Source: Candidatus Blautia equi
Lineage (GTDB): Bacteria; Bacillota; Clostridia; Lachnospirales; Lachnospiraceae
NCBI GenBank assembly: GCA_018064695.1
Contig: JAGHUU010000034.1
Span: forward strand, 1 to 16,425
DNA: 16,425 nt
Direction: 5' to 3'
A program made the translations under genes and the position numbers. Under the pieces are notes generated by a model. It was given only the letters and a program-made list of their open reading frames with translations. It was not told the DNA's origin and made no database searches. Positions 1 through 7,596 of the stretch are shown here, in pieces (position 1 is the first letter of the stretch; each line of letters opens with the position of its first letter).

Positions 1-880
1 GATGATAGGCCCGCCCGGAACCGGAAAGACCATGATCGCCAGAAGGATTCCCACCGTCATGCCGGAGCTCACCTTTGAGGAGAGTCTGGAGCTAACCAGA
101 ATCTACAGCATAGTAGGGCTTCTTCCGGAGGAGAGTCCCTTTATTAAAATCAGACCTTTCAGAAGTCCCCATCACACCTCATCCGCCCAGGCACTGGCGG
201 GCGGCGGGAAAAATCCAAGACCGGGGGAGATCACATTATCACATAGGGGCGTACTGTTTCTGGACGAGATGCCGGAGTTTTCCAGAAGGAGTCTGGAGAT
301 CCTCCGTCAGCCCCTGGAGGATAAGATGATCCAGATCTCCCGCGTGTACGGCACCTACAGTTTCCCTGCCAACTTTATCCTGTGCGCGGCCATGAACCCA
401 TGCCCCTGCGGATACTATCCGGATATGAACCAGTGCCGCTGCACACCGGGCCAGGTGGCCCATTATATAGGAAAGATCAGCCAGCCCCTTCTGGATCGTA
501 TTGACCTCTGCACCGATGTCTCCCCGGTGAGCTACGGGGAATTGCACGGCGGAAACGCAGGGGAGAGCTCAGCAGCGATCCGGGAAAGAGTGAGAAGAGT
601 GCAGGAGATCCAGACCCGCCGCTATATGGAAGAGAACATCCAGTTCAACGGGGAACTTAAGGGACATCAGATCGAGAAATACTGTATCTTAACTCTCGAT
701 GCAGAGAAGCTTCTGCAGCAGGCCTTTGAGACCATCCACTTCAGCGCCAGATCCTACCACAGGATCCTGAAGGTTTCGCGAACCATAGCGGATATGAACG
801 GAACAGAGGAAATTCAGAAATCAGATGTTGCCGAGGCACTGTCCTACAGGGCTTTCGATAAACGCACCTGGAATAGCTGA
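1..880 (+). CDS. YifB/ComM-family AAA+ ATPase (Mg-chelatase-like), 5' end cut off by window
   Basis: This is the C-terminal part (about 293 residues) of a YifB/ComM-type AAA+ ATPase; family members are near 500 residues, so roughly 210 N-terminal residues (the Lon-protease-like ChlI domain) lie upstream of the window. The fragment opens at the Walker A loop GPPGTGKT (fragment residues 3-10). Walker B is GVLFLDEMPEF, with Asp88-Glu89. The family's cysteine cluster follows in AAMNPCPCGYYP and QCRC, and a Mg-chelatase C-terminal helical domain holds ARSYHRILKVSRTIADM. The ATG at base 2 is internal, not a start. ComM in Haemophilus is a branch-migration helicase for transformation; its role in Clostridia is less clear. 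Linkage to dprA 60 bases downstream agrees with a DNA-uptake or recombination role. No terminator is visible in the gap. Confidence 0.93.
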   Translation, partial: MIGPPGTGKTMIARRIPTVMPELTFEESLELTRIYSIVGLLPEESPFIKIRPFRSPHHTSSAQALAGGGKNPRPGEITLSHRGVLFLDEMPEFSRRSLEILRQPLEDKMIQISRVYGTYSFPANFILCAAMNPCPCGYYPDMNQCRCTPGQVAHYIGKISQPLLDRIDLCTDVSPVSYGELHGGNAGESSAAIRERVRRVQEIQTRRYMEENIQFNGELKGHQIEKYCILTLDAEKLLQQAFETIHFSARSYHRILKVSRTIADMNGTEEIQKSDVAEALSYRAFDKRTWNS

Positions 881-940
881 AGGCGTAAGCCAGAGGCTCT
901 GATTATCTGAGAAAACGATATTACAGGAAGGTGATTATAT

Positions 941-1840
941 ATGGAAGAAACACAGTATAAGATCCGGGAGATCGGGAAGGAAAGCCCCCTTTATCCGGAA
1001 AAACTGAGAAACTATGCCGGTATGCCATCCCTTCTCTATGTGAAGGGAAAACTGCCTGATCCGGAGCTGCCCACAGTTGCCATTGTAGGTGCCAGAAACT
1101 GCAGCCCCTACGGCAGGACCCAGGCCTTCCGCTTTGCCAGAACACTGAGCGAGGCCGGCGTGCAGGTCATAAGCGGTCTTGCCTACGGCATCGACGGGGA
1201 GGCCCATAAAGGCGCTCTGGAGGGAAGCACACCCACCTTTGCGATCCTTGGCACAGGCGTGGACATCTGTTACCCATCCTCCAACCAGTATATCTACAAC
1301 AGGATCCTACGGCAGAACGGCGGCTTGATCAGCGAATTTGAACCGGGTGAGAGAGCAAAGAACTATCATTTCCCGTTAAGAAACCGGGTGATCAGTGCCC
1401 TCTCCGACATTGTTCTGGTGGTGGAGGCAAAGAATAAGAGCGGTTCCCTCATCACCGCCAGGTACGCTCTGGAGCAGGGAAAAAACGTGTACGCCCTGCC
1501 AGGATCGGTGACAGAGGAGCTGAGCCTGGGCTGCAACAAACTGATCTTTGACGGCGCCGGAATTGCGTATTCTCCGGATGTTTTACTCTCTGAATTCGGA
1601 ATTTCTGCTAAAAAGTATGAAAAATATAAACAAAAAGAGGACATAATTGAAAATTTAACTCTTGAAAGCGATTTGAAATTGTTGTATAGTTGTCTCGATT
1701 TACGACCAAAAACGCCCGATATTCTTGTCAAAGAGAGCGGTCTCGCCCCGGATAAGATCAATCAGGCGCTGATGGAGCTGCAGCTTCTTGGCCTTGCAAA
1801 AGAGGCCGCGCGGCACCATTATATTAGAAATAGTGACTGA
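941..1840 (+). CDS. dprA: DNA-processing protein DprA
   Basis: A 299-residue DprA/Smf protein, which binds single-stranded DNA and loads RecA on incoming DNA in transformation. The Rossmann-like domain is recognised from VAIVGARNCSPYG (near residues 47-59), ISGLAYGIDGEAHKGAL, FPLRNRVISALSD and the GSLITARYALEQG segment. A small winged-helix domain follows at about residues 245-299 (LDLRPKTPDILVKESGLAPDKINQALMELQ). The N-terminal SAM-like domain of longer homologues is short or absent. The start is supported by AGGAAGG at 924-930. The linker between the two domains (bases about 1590-1735) is strikingly AT-rich and carries a promoter-like sequence (see 1662-1690). The gene lies between the yifB-like gene and topA, as in many Firmicutes. 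Confidence 0.95.
   Translation: MEETQYKIREIGKESPLYPEKLRNYAGMPSLLYVKGKLPDPELPTVAIVGARNCSPYGRTQAFRFARTLSEAGVQVISGLAYGIDGEAHKGALEGSTPTFAILGTGVDICYPSSNQYIYNRILRQNGGLISEFEPGERAKNYHFPLRNRVISALSDIVLVVEAKNKSGSLITARYALEQGKNVYALPGSVTEELSLGCNKLIFDGAGIAYSPDVLLSEFGISAKKYEKYKQKEDIIENLTLESDLKLLYSCLDLRPKTPDILVKESGLAPDKINQALMELQLLGLAKEAARHHYIRNSD
1662..1690 (+). promoter_or_regulatory. Candidate sigma-A promoter inside dprA, reading toward topA-codY
   Basis: A -35 TTGAAA (1662-1667), a spacer of exactly 17 bp and a -10 TATAGT (1685-1690) lie inside the dprA reading frame. Each hexamer differs from consensus at one base. Transcription would start near 1697, giving a leader of about 190 bases before topA. The surrounding bases are much richer in A and T than the rest of dprA, so chance matches are more likely here, which lowers confidence. 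Confidence 0.5.
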
Positions 1841-1889
1841 AAAGAAAGAAAACAGTCACGGGAATTACGCTTAAACTAGGAGAATTAAC

Positions 1890-3962
1890 ATGGCGAAATA
1901 TCTGGTAATCGTGGAGTCACCTGCCAAGGTGAAGACGATTAAGAAATTTCTCGGAAGCAATTACGATGTGGAGGCCTCTAACGGCCATGTCAGAGATTTC
2001 CCGAAGAGCCAGTTCGGCATCGATGTGGAAAACGACTTTGATCCGAAATACATCACCATCAGAGGAAAGGGCGATCTGTTGGCAAAGCTCCGCAAGGAAG
2101 CAAAGAAAGCAGACAAGATCTATCTCGCAACCGACCCGGACCGCGAGGGTGAGGCTATCTCCTGGCACCTTATGCAGGCGCTGAAGGAAGATACCAGAAA
2201 AATGCATCGAATCACTTTCAATGAGATCACCAAGACTGCAGTTAAGAATTCTATCAAACAGGCCAGAGATCTGGATATGAATCTTGTGGATGCACAGCAG
2301 GCCAGACGTATGCTGGACCGTATGGTAGGATACAGCATCAGTCCCCTTCTCTGGGCTAAGGTAAAGAGAGGCTTAAGTGCCGGCCGCGTTCAGTCTGTGG
2401 CACTTCGCATCATCTGTGACAGGGAGGATGAGATTAACTCCTTCATTCCACAGGAATACTGGACTCTTGACGGCGAGTTTGAGGTGGAGGGTGAAAAGAA
2501 ACCTCTCCAGGCCAAATTCTACGGCACAGACAAAAAGCTTTCCATCGACAACAGAGAAGAGATGAACGAGATCCTGAAAAAGCTGGAAAAATGCGAGTAT
2601 GAGATCTCCGAAGTCAAACAGAGCGAGAGAATGAAGAACCCTCCGCTTCCGTTTACCACCAGTACCCTGCAGCAGGAAGCTTCCAAGACCCTCAACTTCT
2701 CCACCCAGAAGACTATGAGGATCGCCCAGCAGCTGTATGAGGGCGTGGAAGTAAAAGGCACCGGCGCAGTGGGTGTGATCTCTTACCTTCGTACCGATTC
2801 CACCCGTATCTCTGATGAGGCAGACGCAGCAGCAAGAGACTACATTGGAAAGCAGTACGGTGAGACTTATCTTTCTGCCCAGGTAAAGACAGCCAAAAAG
2901 AATCAGAATATTCAGGATGCCCATGAGGCCATCCGTCCAACCGATATCACCCGTACCCCTGCAGCGCTTAAGGACTCCTTAAGCAGAGACCAGTTCAGAC
3001 TGTATCAGCTGATCTGGAAGCGCTTCACCGCCAGCCGTATGGCTCCGGCAAAATATGAAGTCACCTCTGTAAAGATCGATGCAGGTGAGTATTCCTTCAC
3101 CGTAGCAGCCTCCAAGATCGCCTTTGACGGCTTCATGTCCGTTTATACCGATGAGGAAGATGCAAAGAAAGGAAACCTCTTAAGCCAGAAGCTGGAGAAG
3201 GGCATGAAATTAAAGCTCAGAGAGTTAAAGCCTGAGCAGCATTTCACCCAGCCGCCGGCCCACTATACAGAGGCATCCCTGGTAAAGACCCTGGAGGAAC
3301 TGGGCATCGGCCGTCCAAGTACATATGCGCCGACCATCACCACCATCATCGGCCGCCGCTATGTGGCTAAGGAACAGAAGAACCTCTACGTCACCGAGCT
3401 CGGTGAGGTAGTCAACAATATGATGAAGCAGGCTTTCCCAAGCATCGTGGATGTAAACTTTACCGCCATGATGGAGGGACTTCTTGACTGCGTAGGCGCA
3501 GGCACCGTACAGTGGAAGACCGTTGTGCGTAACTTCTATCCTGATCTTAAAAAGGATGTGGACCTGGCCCAGGCAGACCTGGATAAAGTAGATATCCAGG
3601 ACGAAGTGACAGACATCGTCTGCGAGTCCTGCGGAAGAAACATGGTAATCAAGTACGGCCCTCACGGAAGATTCCTGGCATGCCCGGGCTTCCCGGAGTG
3701 CAGAAACACCAGACCATATTTTGAGAAAATTGGCGTAGCCTGTCCAAAATGCGGAAAGGATGTCGTACTGAAAAAGACCCAGAAGGGCAGAAAATACTTT
3801 GGCTGTGAGAACAACCCGGACTGTGATTTCATGTCCTGGCAGAAACCGGCCGGCAAAAACTGTCCGAACTGCGGAAGCTATATGGTAGAAAAAGGCAACA
3901 AGCTGGTCTGCAGCGAAGAGGGCTGCGGCTATGTGGAAAAGAATGAAAGGAGAGAGGGATGA
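1890..3962 (+). CDS. topA: DNA topoisomerase I (type IA)
   Basis: A 690-residue type IA topoisomerase that relaxes negative supercoils through a 5'-phosphotyrosine intermediate. The Toprim domain starts with VESPAK (Glu9) and carries the metal-binding TDPDREGEA motif (Asp82, Asp84, Glu86). The active-site tyrosine is Tyr299 in GVISYLRTDSTR, followed by DAHEAIRPT. The C-terminus has three four-cysteine zinc ribbons starting near Cys578, Cys618 and Cys658, which bind single-stranded DNA. Length and domain order are normal for Firmicutes. The start is preceded by CTAGGAGAA (1877-1885). The last codon overlaps the codY start in an ATGA junction, so codY translation is probably coupled to topA. 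Confidence 0.98.
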   Translation: MAKYLVIVESPAKVKTIKKFLGSNYDVEASNGHVRDFPKSQFGIDVENDFDPKYITIRGKGDLLAKLRKEAKKADKIYLATDPDREGEAISWHLMQALKEDTRKMHRITFNEITKTAVKNSIKQARDLDMNLVDAQQARRMLDRMVGYSISPLLWAKVKRGLSAGRVQSVALRIICDREDEINSFIPQEYWTLDGEFEVEGEKKPLQAKFYGTDKKLSIDNREEMNEILKKLEKCEYEISEVKQSERMKNPPLPFTTSTLQQEASKTLNFSTQKTMRIAQQLYEGVEVKGTGAVGVISYLRTDSTRISDEADAAARDYIGKQYGETYLSAQVKTAKKNQNIQDAHEAIRPTDITRTPAALKDSLSRDQFRLYQLIWKRFTASRMAPAKYEVTSVKIDAGEYSFTVAASKIAFDGFMSVYTDEEDAKKGNLLSQKLEKGMKLKLRELKPEQHFTQPPAHYTEASLVKTLEELGIGRPSTYAPTITTIIGRRYVAKEQKNLYVTELGEVVNNMMKQAFPSIVDVNFTAMMEGLLDCVGAGTVQWKTVVRNFYPDLKKDVDLAQADLDKVDIQDEVTDIVCESCGRNMVIKYGPHGRFLACPGFPECRNTRPYFEKIGVACPKCGKDVVLKKTQKGRKYFGCENNPDCDFMSWQKPAGKNCPNCGSYMVEKGNKLVCSEEGCGYVEKNERREG

Positions 3963-4750
3963 GCGTTCAGTTATTAGACAAAACCAGAAAGATCAACAAG
4001 CTCCTGCACAACAGCAGCTCCGGAAAAGTGATCTTTAATGATATCTGTAAAGTACTGATGGGAGCCCTCAGCTCCAACATCCTGGTCCTCAGCAAAAAAG
4101 GCAAAATCCTTGGCATCAGCAATTCCCCGGAGATCCCGGAGATCACCGAGCTTTTAGGCGGCAGCGTGGGCGGCTTTATTGATCCGCTCTTAAACGAGCG
4201 TTTTCTGGAGGTCCTTTCCACCAAGGAAAATGTGAATCTTCAGACCCTTGGCTTTGAACAGGCAGGCAGCCACTATCAGGGAATCATCAATCCTGTGGAT
4301 ATCGCAGGGGAGAGACTCGGAACCCTGTTCATGTACCGCATGGACAACCCGTATGACATTGAGGATATCATCGTCAGCGAATACGGCACCACCGTGGTAA
4401 GCCTGGAGATGCTCCGCGCCGTTCACGATGAGAACGCCGAGGAGGACCGCAAGCAGCAGGTGGTTCGTTCCGCCTTCAGCACCCTTTCTTTCTCCGAGAT
4501 GGAAGCCATCATCCACATCTTCGAGGAGCTTCACGGCGAGGAAGGCATTCTGGTTGCAAGCAAAGTGGCAGACCGCGTGGGCATCACCCGCTCCGTGATC
4601 GTAAACGCCCTCAGAAAATTTGAGAGCGCCGGTGTCATTGAGTCCCGCTCCTCCGGAATGAGAGGAACCTACATCAAAGTTCTCAACGAAGTACTGTTTG
4701 ATGTCCTTGAGGAGATCAAGGCTGAGAAAGAAAAACAGAACGAAAATTAA
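3959..4750 (+). CDS. codY: GTP- and branched-chain amino acid-sensing global regulator CodY
   Basis: A 263-residue CodY, close to the usual 259-264. The N-terminal GAF domain (about residues 1-155) binds Ile/Leu/Val; the C-terminal winged helix holds ASKVADRVGITRSVIVNALR and ESAGVIESRSSGMRGTYIKVLN (about residues 199-243), the recognition region almost unchanged across Firmicutes. In well-studied species CodY represses nutrient-uptake and biosynthesis genes when GTP and branched-chain amino acids are plentiful. The start ATG shares 4 bases with the topA stop and AGGAGAGAGG lies just upstream inside topA (3947-3956). Downstream there is no clear terminator. The xerC-hslVU genes that sit between topA and codY in Bacillus are absent. 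GuaB, which makes the precursor of the CodY ligand GTP, is encoded 3 kb downstream. Confidence 0.97.
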   Translation: MSVQLLDKTRKINKLLHNSSSGKVIFNDICKVLMGALSSNILVLSKKGKILGISNSPEIPEITELLGGSVGGFIDPLLNERFLEVLSTKENVNLQTLGFEQAGSHYQGIINPVDIAGERLGTLFMYRMDNPYDIEDIIVSEYGTTVVSLEMLRAVHDENAEEDRKQQVVRSAFSTLSFSEMEAIIHIFEELHGEEGILVASKVADRVGITRSVIVNALRKFESAGVIESRSSGMRGTYIKVLNEVLFDVLEEIKAEKEKQNEN

Positions 4751-4847
4751 AAACGAGAAAACAGGAGAAAATGAGAGCATTCGTGAGCTAAAACGAGAAT
4801 CTCATTAAAACAGCAGAAATATCTGGAGTTGCAGAAACAGCAGAAAT
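4750..4847 (+). repeat. Purine-rich spacer with two short direct repeats between codY and groES
   Basis: The 182-base gap between codY and groES holds AAAACGAGAA twice (4750-4759 and 4790-4799) and AAACAGCAGAAAT twice (4808-4820 and 4835-4847, 27 bases apart). A 7-bp inverted repeat AATGAGA/TCTCATT (4770-4776, 4800-4806) is followed by A residues rather than T residues, so it is not a canonical terminator. No reading frame with a ribosome binding site was seen. Confidence 0.6.
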
Positions 4848-4855
4848 TTCATAAT
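4829..4855 (+). promoter_or_regulatory. Candidate groESL promoter
   Basis: TTGCAG (4829-4834) and CATAAT (4850-4855) are separated by 15 bp; with TAATAT (4852-4857) as the -10 the spacing is 17 bp. Either choice puts the start of transcription near 4862-4865, just before the CIRCE operator, the usual geometry for HrcA control. The -35 overlaps the spacer repeats. The exact -10 is uncertain. Confidence 0.45.
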
Positions 4856-4869
4856 ATAGGCATTAGCGT

Positions 4870-4896
4870 TTAGCACTCATATAAAAAGAGTGCTAA
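4870..4896 (+). promoter_or_regulatory. CIRCE operator (HrcA binding site)
   Basis: TTAGCACTC (4870-4878), a 9-base spacer and GAGTGCTAA (4888-4896) form a perfect copy of the CIRCE inverted repeat, with no mismatches to consensus. It lies in the groES leader, 36 bases before the start codon. HrcA bound here represses groESL in unstressed cells and is released on heat shock. hrcA itself is not in the window. No CtsR-type repeat was seen beside it. Confidence 0.97.
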
Positions 4897-4932
4897 TAAC
4901 TTATGATAAACTCAATAAGGAGGATATGAATC

Positions 4933-5217
4933 ATGAAATTAGTACCATTAGGCGACAGAGTCGTATTAAAACAGGTAGCTGCAGAAGAGACCACCAAATC
5001 CGGTATCGTTCTTCCGGGTCAGGCACAGGAGAAACCACAGCAGGCTGAGGTTATCGCAGTAGGTCCTGGCGGAGTCGTAGACGGCAAAGAAGTTAAGATG
5101 GAAGTTGCTGCAGGAGATAAGGTAATCTACTCCAAATACGCAGGAACCGAAGTAAAGCTTGACGGCGAAGAGTACATCATCGTAAAACAGAACGATATTC
5201 TTGCGATCGTAAAATAA
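4933..5217 (+). CDS. groES: Co-chaperonin GroES
   Basis: A 94-residue GroES, the usual length, which forms the heptameric lid of the chaperonin cage. The start LVPLGDRVVLK, the mobile loop with GIVLP (residues 24-28) that contacts GroEL, and the closing VKQNDILAIVK are all typical. A strong AAGGAGG (4917-4923) precedes the ATG at 4933. groL follows after 28 bases, so the two are one operon under the CIRCE operator. Confidence 0.98.
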   Translation: MKLVPLGDRVVLKQVAAEETTKSGIVLPGQAQEKPQQAEVIAVGPGGVVDGKEVKMEVAAGDKVIYSKYAGTEVKLDGEEYIIVKQNDILAIVK

Positions 5218-5245
5218 TACAGAGACCAATTGGAGGATTTGAATC

Positions 5246-6868
5246 ATGGCAAAAGAAATTAAATTCGGTGCAGAAGCCAGAGCAGCTCTTGAGAGCGGTG
5301 TAAACCAGCTGGCAAATACTGTAAGAGTAACCCTTGGACCAAAAGGAAGAAACGTAGTTCTTGACAGACCATACGGCGCTCCGCTCATCACCAACGATGG
5401 TGTTACCATCGCAAAAGAGATCGAGCTTGAGGACGGCTTTGAGAACATGGGCGCACAGCTCATCAAAGAAGTTGCTGCAAAGACAAACGATGTAGCCGGC
5501 GACGGAACCACCACCGCTACCGTACTTGCACAGGCAATGGTAAACGAGGGTATGAAGAACCTGGCAGCAGGTGCTAATCCGATCATCCTCAGAAAAGGTA
5601 TGAAAAAAGCTACTGAGGCAGCTGTAGCAGCCATCAAGAACATGAGCCAGAAAGTCAGCGGAAAGAACCAGATCGCAAACGTAGCATCCATCTCCGCAGG
5701 CGATGCTGAGGTAGGCGCACTTGTAGCAAACGCTATGGAGAAAGTTTCCAAAGACGGCGTTATCACTGTAGAAGAGTCCAAGACCATGGAGACCGAGCTT
5801 GACCTTGTAGAAGGTATGCAGTTCGACCGCGGATACATCTCCGCTTACATGGCTACCGATATGGAGAAAATGGAGGCTAACCTTCAGGATCCATACATCC
5901 TTATCACCGATAAGAAGATCAGCAACATCCAGGAAGTACTTCCACTTCTTGAGCAGATCGTTCAGTCCGGCGCAAGACTTCTCATCATCGCTGAGGACAT
6001 CGAGGGCGAGGCACTCACCACTCTGATTCTCAACAAACTCCGTGGAACCTTCCAGGTAGTTGGTGTGAAAGCTCCTGGCTACGGCGACAGAAGAAAAGAT
6101 ATGCTCCGTGATATCGCGATCCTCACCGGCGGACAGGTGATCTCCGAGGAGATCGGTCTTGATCTCAAAGAGGCTACCCTGGCTATGCTTGGACGCGCAA
6201 AATCCGTAAAAGTTACCAAAGAGCACACTGTAATCGTAGATGGTATGGGTGACAAGGCTGAGATCGACAACCGCGTAGCTCAGATCCGTTCCTCCATCGA
6301 GACCACCAAATCCGAGTTCGACAGAGAGAAGCTGCAGGAGAGACTTGCAAAACTGGCAGGCGGCGTAGCTGTTATCCGTGTAGGTGCTGCTACCGAGACC
6401 GAGATGAAAGAGGCTAAGCTTCGTCTTGAGGACGCTCTTGCTGCTACCAAGGCTGCAGTGGAAGAGGGCGTTATCGCAGGCGGCGGTTCCGCATACATCC
6501 ACGCTTCCAAAGAAGTAGCCAAGCTTGTAGCTGAGCTTGAGGGCGATGAGAAGACCGGTGCCAAGATCATCCTGAAAGCACTTGAGGCTCCACTGTTCCA
6601 CATCTCCGCAAACGCAGGTCTTGAGGGCTCCGTTATCATCAACAAAGTTAGAGAGTCCGAGGTAGGCTTCGGCTTTGACGCTCTGAATGAGAAATATGTG
6701 GATATGGTAAGCGCAGGTATCCTTGATCCTGCTAAGGTTACCAGAAGCGCACTGCAGAATGCTACCAGCGTGGCATCCACCCTGCTCACCACCGAGTCCG
6801 TAGTTTCTACTATCAAAGAGGAGACTCCTGCAGCTGCAGCAGCTAACCCTGGCATGGGCATGATGTAA
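5246..6868 (+). CDS. groL: Chaperonin GroEL
   Basis: A 540-residue GroEL of normal length, the ATP-driven double-ring folding chamber of the cytoplasm. The opening AKEIKFGAEARAAL, the phosphate-binding GDGTTTATVLA (Asp86), the GGVAVIRVGAATETEMKE segment of the intermediate domain and VEEGVIAGGGSAY are all intact. The C-terminal tail is a short PGMGMM ending. A GGAGG site lies at 5232-5236. The gene uses a narrow set of codons, as expected for very high expression; this also leaves a 619-codon open frame on the opposite strand that I regard as spurious. No terminator follows; the next gene starts 67 bases downstream. Confidence 0.99.
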   Translation: MAKEIKFGAEARAALESGVNQLANTVRVTLGPKGRNVVLDRPYGAPLITNDGVTIAKEIELEDGFENMGAQLIKEVAAKTNDVAGDGTTTATVLAQAMVNEGMKNLAAGANPIILRKGMKKATEAAVAAIKNMSQKVSGKNQIANVASISAGDAEVGALVANAMEKVSKDGVITVEESKTMETELDLVEGMQFDRGYISAYMATDMEKMEANLQDPYILITDKKISNIQEVLPLLEQIVQSGARLLIIAEDIEGEALTTLILNKLRGTFQVVGVKAPGYGDRRKDMLRDIAILTGGQVISEEIGLDLKEATLAMLGRAKSVKVTKEHTVIVDGMGDKAEIDNRVAQIRSSIETTKSEFDREKLQERLAKLAGGVAVIRVGAATETEMKEAKLRLEDALAATKAAVEEGVIAGGGSAYIHASKEVAKLVAELEGDEKTGAKIILKALEAPLFHISANAGLEGSVIINKVRESEVGFGFDALNEKYVDMVSAGILDPAKVTRSALQNATSVASTLLTTESVVSTIKEETPAAAAANPGMGMM

Positions 6869-6884
6869 TTCCTGCATGAAAATG

Positions 6885-6922
6885 TGAATCCTTACATAAG
6901 AATCTGAATCCTTGCATAAGAA
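6885..6922 (+). repeat. Tandem 20-base direct repeat between groL and the next gene
   Basis: TGAATCCTTACATAAGAA (6885-6902) and TGAATCCTTGCATAAGAA (6905-6922) match at 17 of 18 positions with a 20-base period. A weaker third copy may overlap the groL stop (6865-6884). The second copy runs into the ribosome binding site of the next gene. Confidence 0.8.
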
Positions 6923-6935
6923 GGGAGCAAATACA

Positions 6936-7439
6936 ATGAGTGATCTGTACAGTGAATTATTAGTAAAAAAAGAGCAGACCGCCAAGGACAAGCTCATTAA
7001 ATACGGCCTGTATGCCATCATTGCCATCCTGGCCATCGGAGGAGTCCTTTTAAATCCTCTTCTGATCTTTATAGGCCTTCTGGTAGGTATTGGTGCTTAC
7101 TTTATCCTTCCATCCACCGACGTAGAGTTCGAGTATCTCTTTGTCAGCGGAGAGATCGATGTGGACCGCGTTCTTGCCAAGACCAAAAGAAAAAAAGCAG
7201 GCAGCTTCAGCGTTCGTGAGTGCGAGCTGATCGCCCCGCTTCATTCCCATCGCCTTGACTACTATAATGCAAACTCCAAGATCAAGGTTGTGGATTATTC
7301 CTCCGGAAATGATGAGCATAAGAGATATGCTGCCATCACCCGCATGAACAATGAGACCTGCAAGGTCATCTTTGAGCCGGATGAGGCCATGATCAAAACC
7401 ATTCATCAGTATGCCCCAAGTAAGGTCTTCTTTGAATAA
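6936..7439 (+). CDS. Two-helix membrane protein of unknown function (DUF6106-like)
   Basis: A 167-residue protein with a charged N-terminus, two close hydrophobic segments (about residues 23-39 and 42-58) forming a helical hairpin, and a soluble domain of about 105 residues with mixed alpha/beta character. No catalytic motif is apparent. From memory it resembles the uncharacterised DUF6106 proteins of Lachnospiraceae; that is a recollection, not a search result. I chose the ATG at 6936 over the in-frame ATG at 6912 because AAGGGAG (6921-6927) sits 8 bases before it. It lies 67 bases after groL with no promoter or terminator between, and a strong terminator follows, so it is probably the last gene of the groESL operon. 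The soluble domain is most likely cytoplasmic, judged from the basic residues before helix 1. Confidence 0.85.
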   Translation: MSDLYSELLVKKEQTAKDKLIKYGLYAIIAILAIGGVLLNPLLIFIGLLVGIGAYFILPSTDVEFEYLFVSGEIDVDRVLAKTKRKKAGSFSVRECELIAPLHSHRLDYYNANSKIKVVDYSSGNDEHKRYAAITRMNNETCKVIFEPDEAMIKTIHQYAPSKVFFE

Positions 7440-7463
7440 TTCATAAGAAAATAACGATTTCGG

Positions 7464-7500
7464 ACACCCGCTGTGAGCAATCTGCACAGCGGGTGTTTTT
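7464..7500 (+). terminator. Intrinsic terminator ending the groESL operon
   Basis: A perfect 12-bp stem, ACACCCGCTGTG (7464-7475) with CACAGCGGGTGT (7485-7496), closes a 9-base loop and runs directly into T residues (7496-7500). It separates the groESL unit from guaB. Confidence 0.93.
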
Positions 7501-7514
7501 CGTTAATCAACTGC

Positions 7515-7543
7515 TTGACACTCCAAATGTTTTGTGATAAGGT
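7515..7543 (+). promoter_or_regulatory. Candidate guaB promoter
   Basis: A consensus -35 TTGACA (7515-7520) is clear. The -10 is ambiguous: TAAGGT (7538-7543) has 17-bp spacing but a weak match, while GATAAG (7536-7541) has 15-bp spacing and a TGT just upstream that resembles an extended -10. Transcription would start near 7549, leaving a leader of about 48 bases with no room for a guanine riboswitch. Confidence 0.55.
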
Positions 7544-7596
7544 ATGGGACAATCACCAAAAACAATATATTAATTCATGCACAGGGAGGAAATGAA

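Noticed and set aside
1641..1655. Possible CodY box near the promoter inside dprA
   Set aside because: Only 10 of 15 positions match, with one good half site (GAAAATT) in an AT-rich stretch where such matches occur by chance.
4770..4806. Terminator between codY and groES
   Set aside because: The 7-bp inverted repeat has a 23-base loop and is followed by A residues, so it does not fit an intrinsic terminator on the + strand.
5177..7036. 619-codon open frame on the - strand opposite groL
   Set aside because: It is antisense to an undisputed groL with strong codon bias, has no ribosome binding site, and its cysteine- and serine-rich translation resembles no protein I know. Narrow codon use in the highly expressed gene removes stops from that frame.
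7549..7596. Guanine or other purine riboswitch before guaB
   Set aside because: The predicted leader is under 50 bases and shows none of the conserved purine aptamer sequence.
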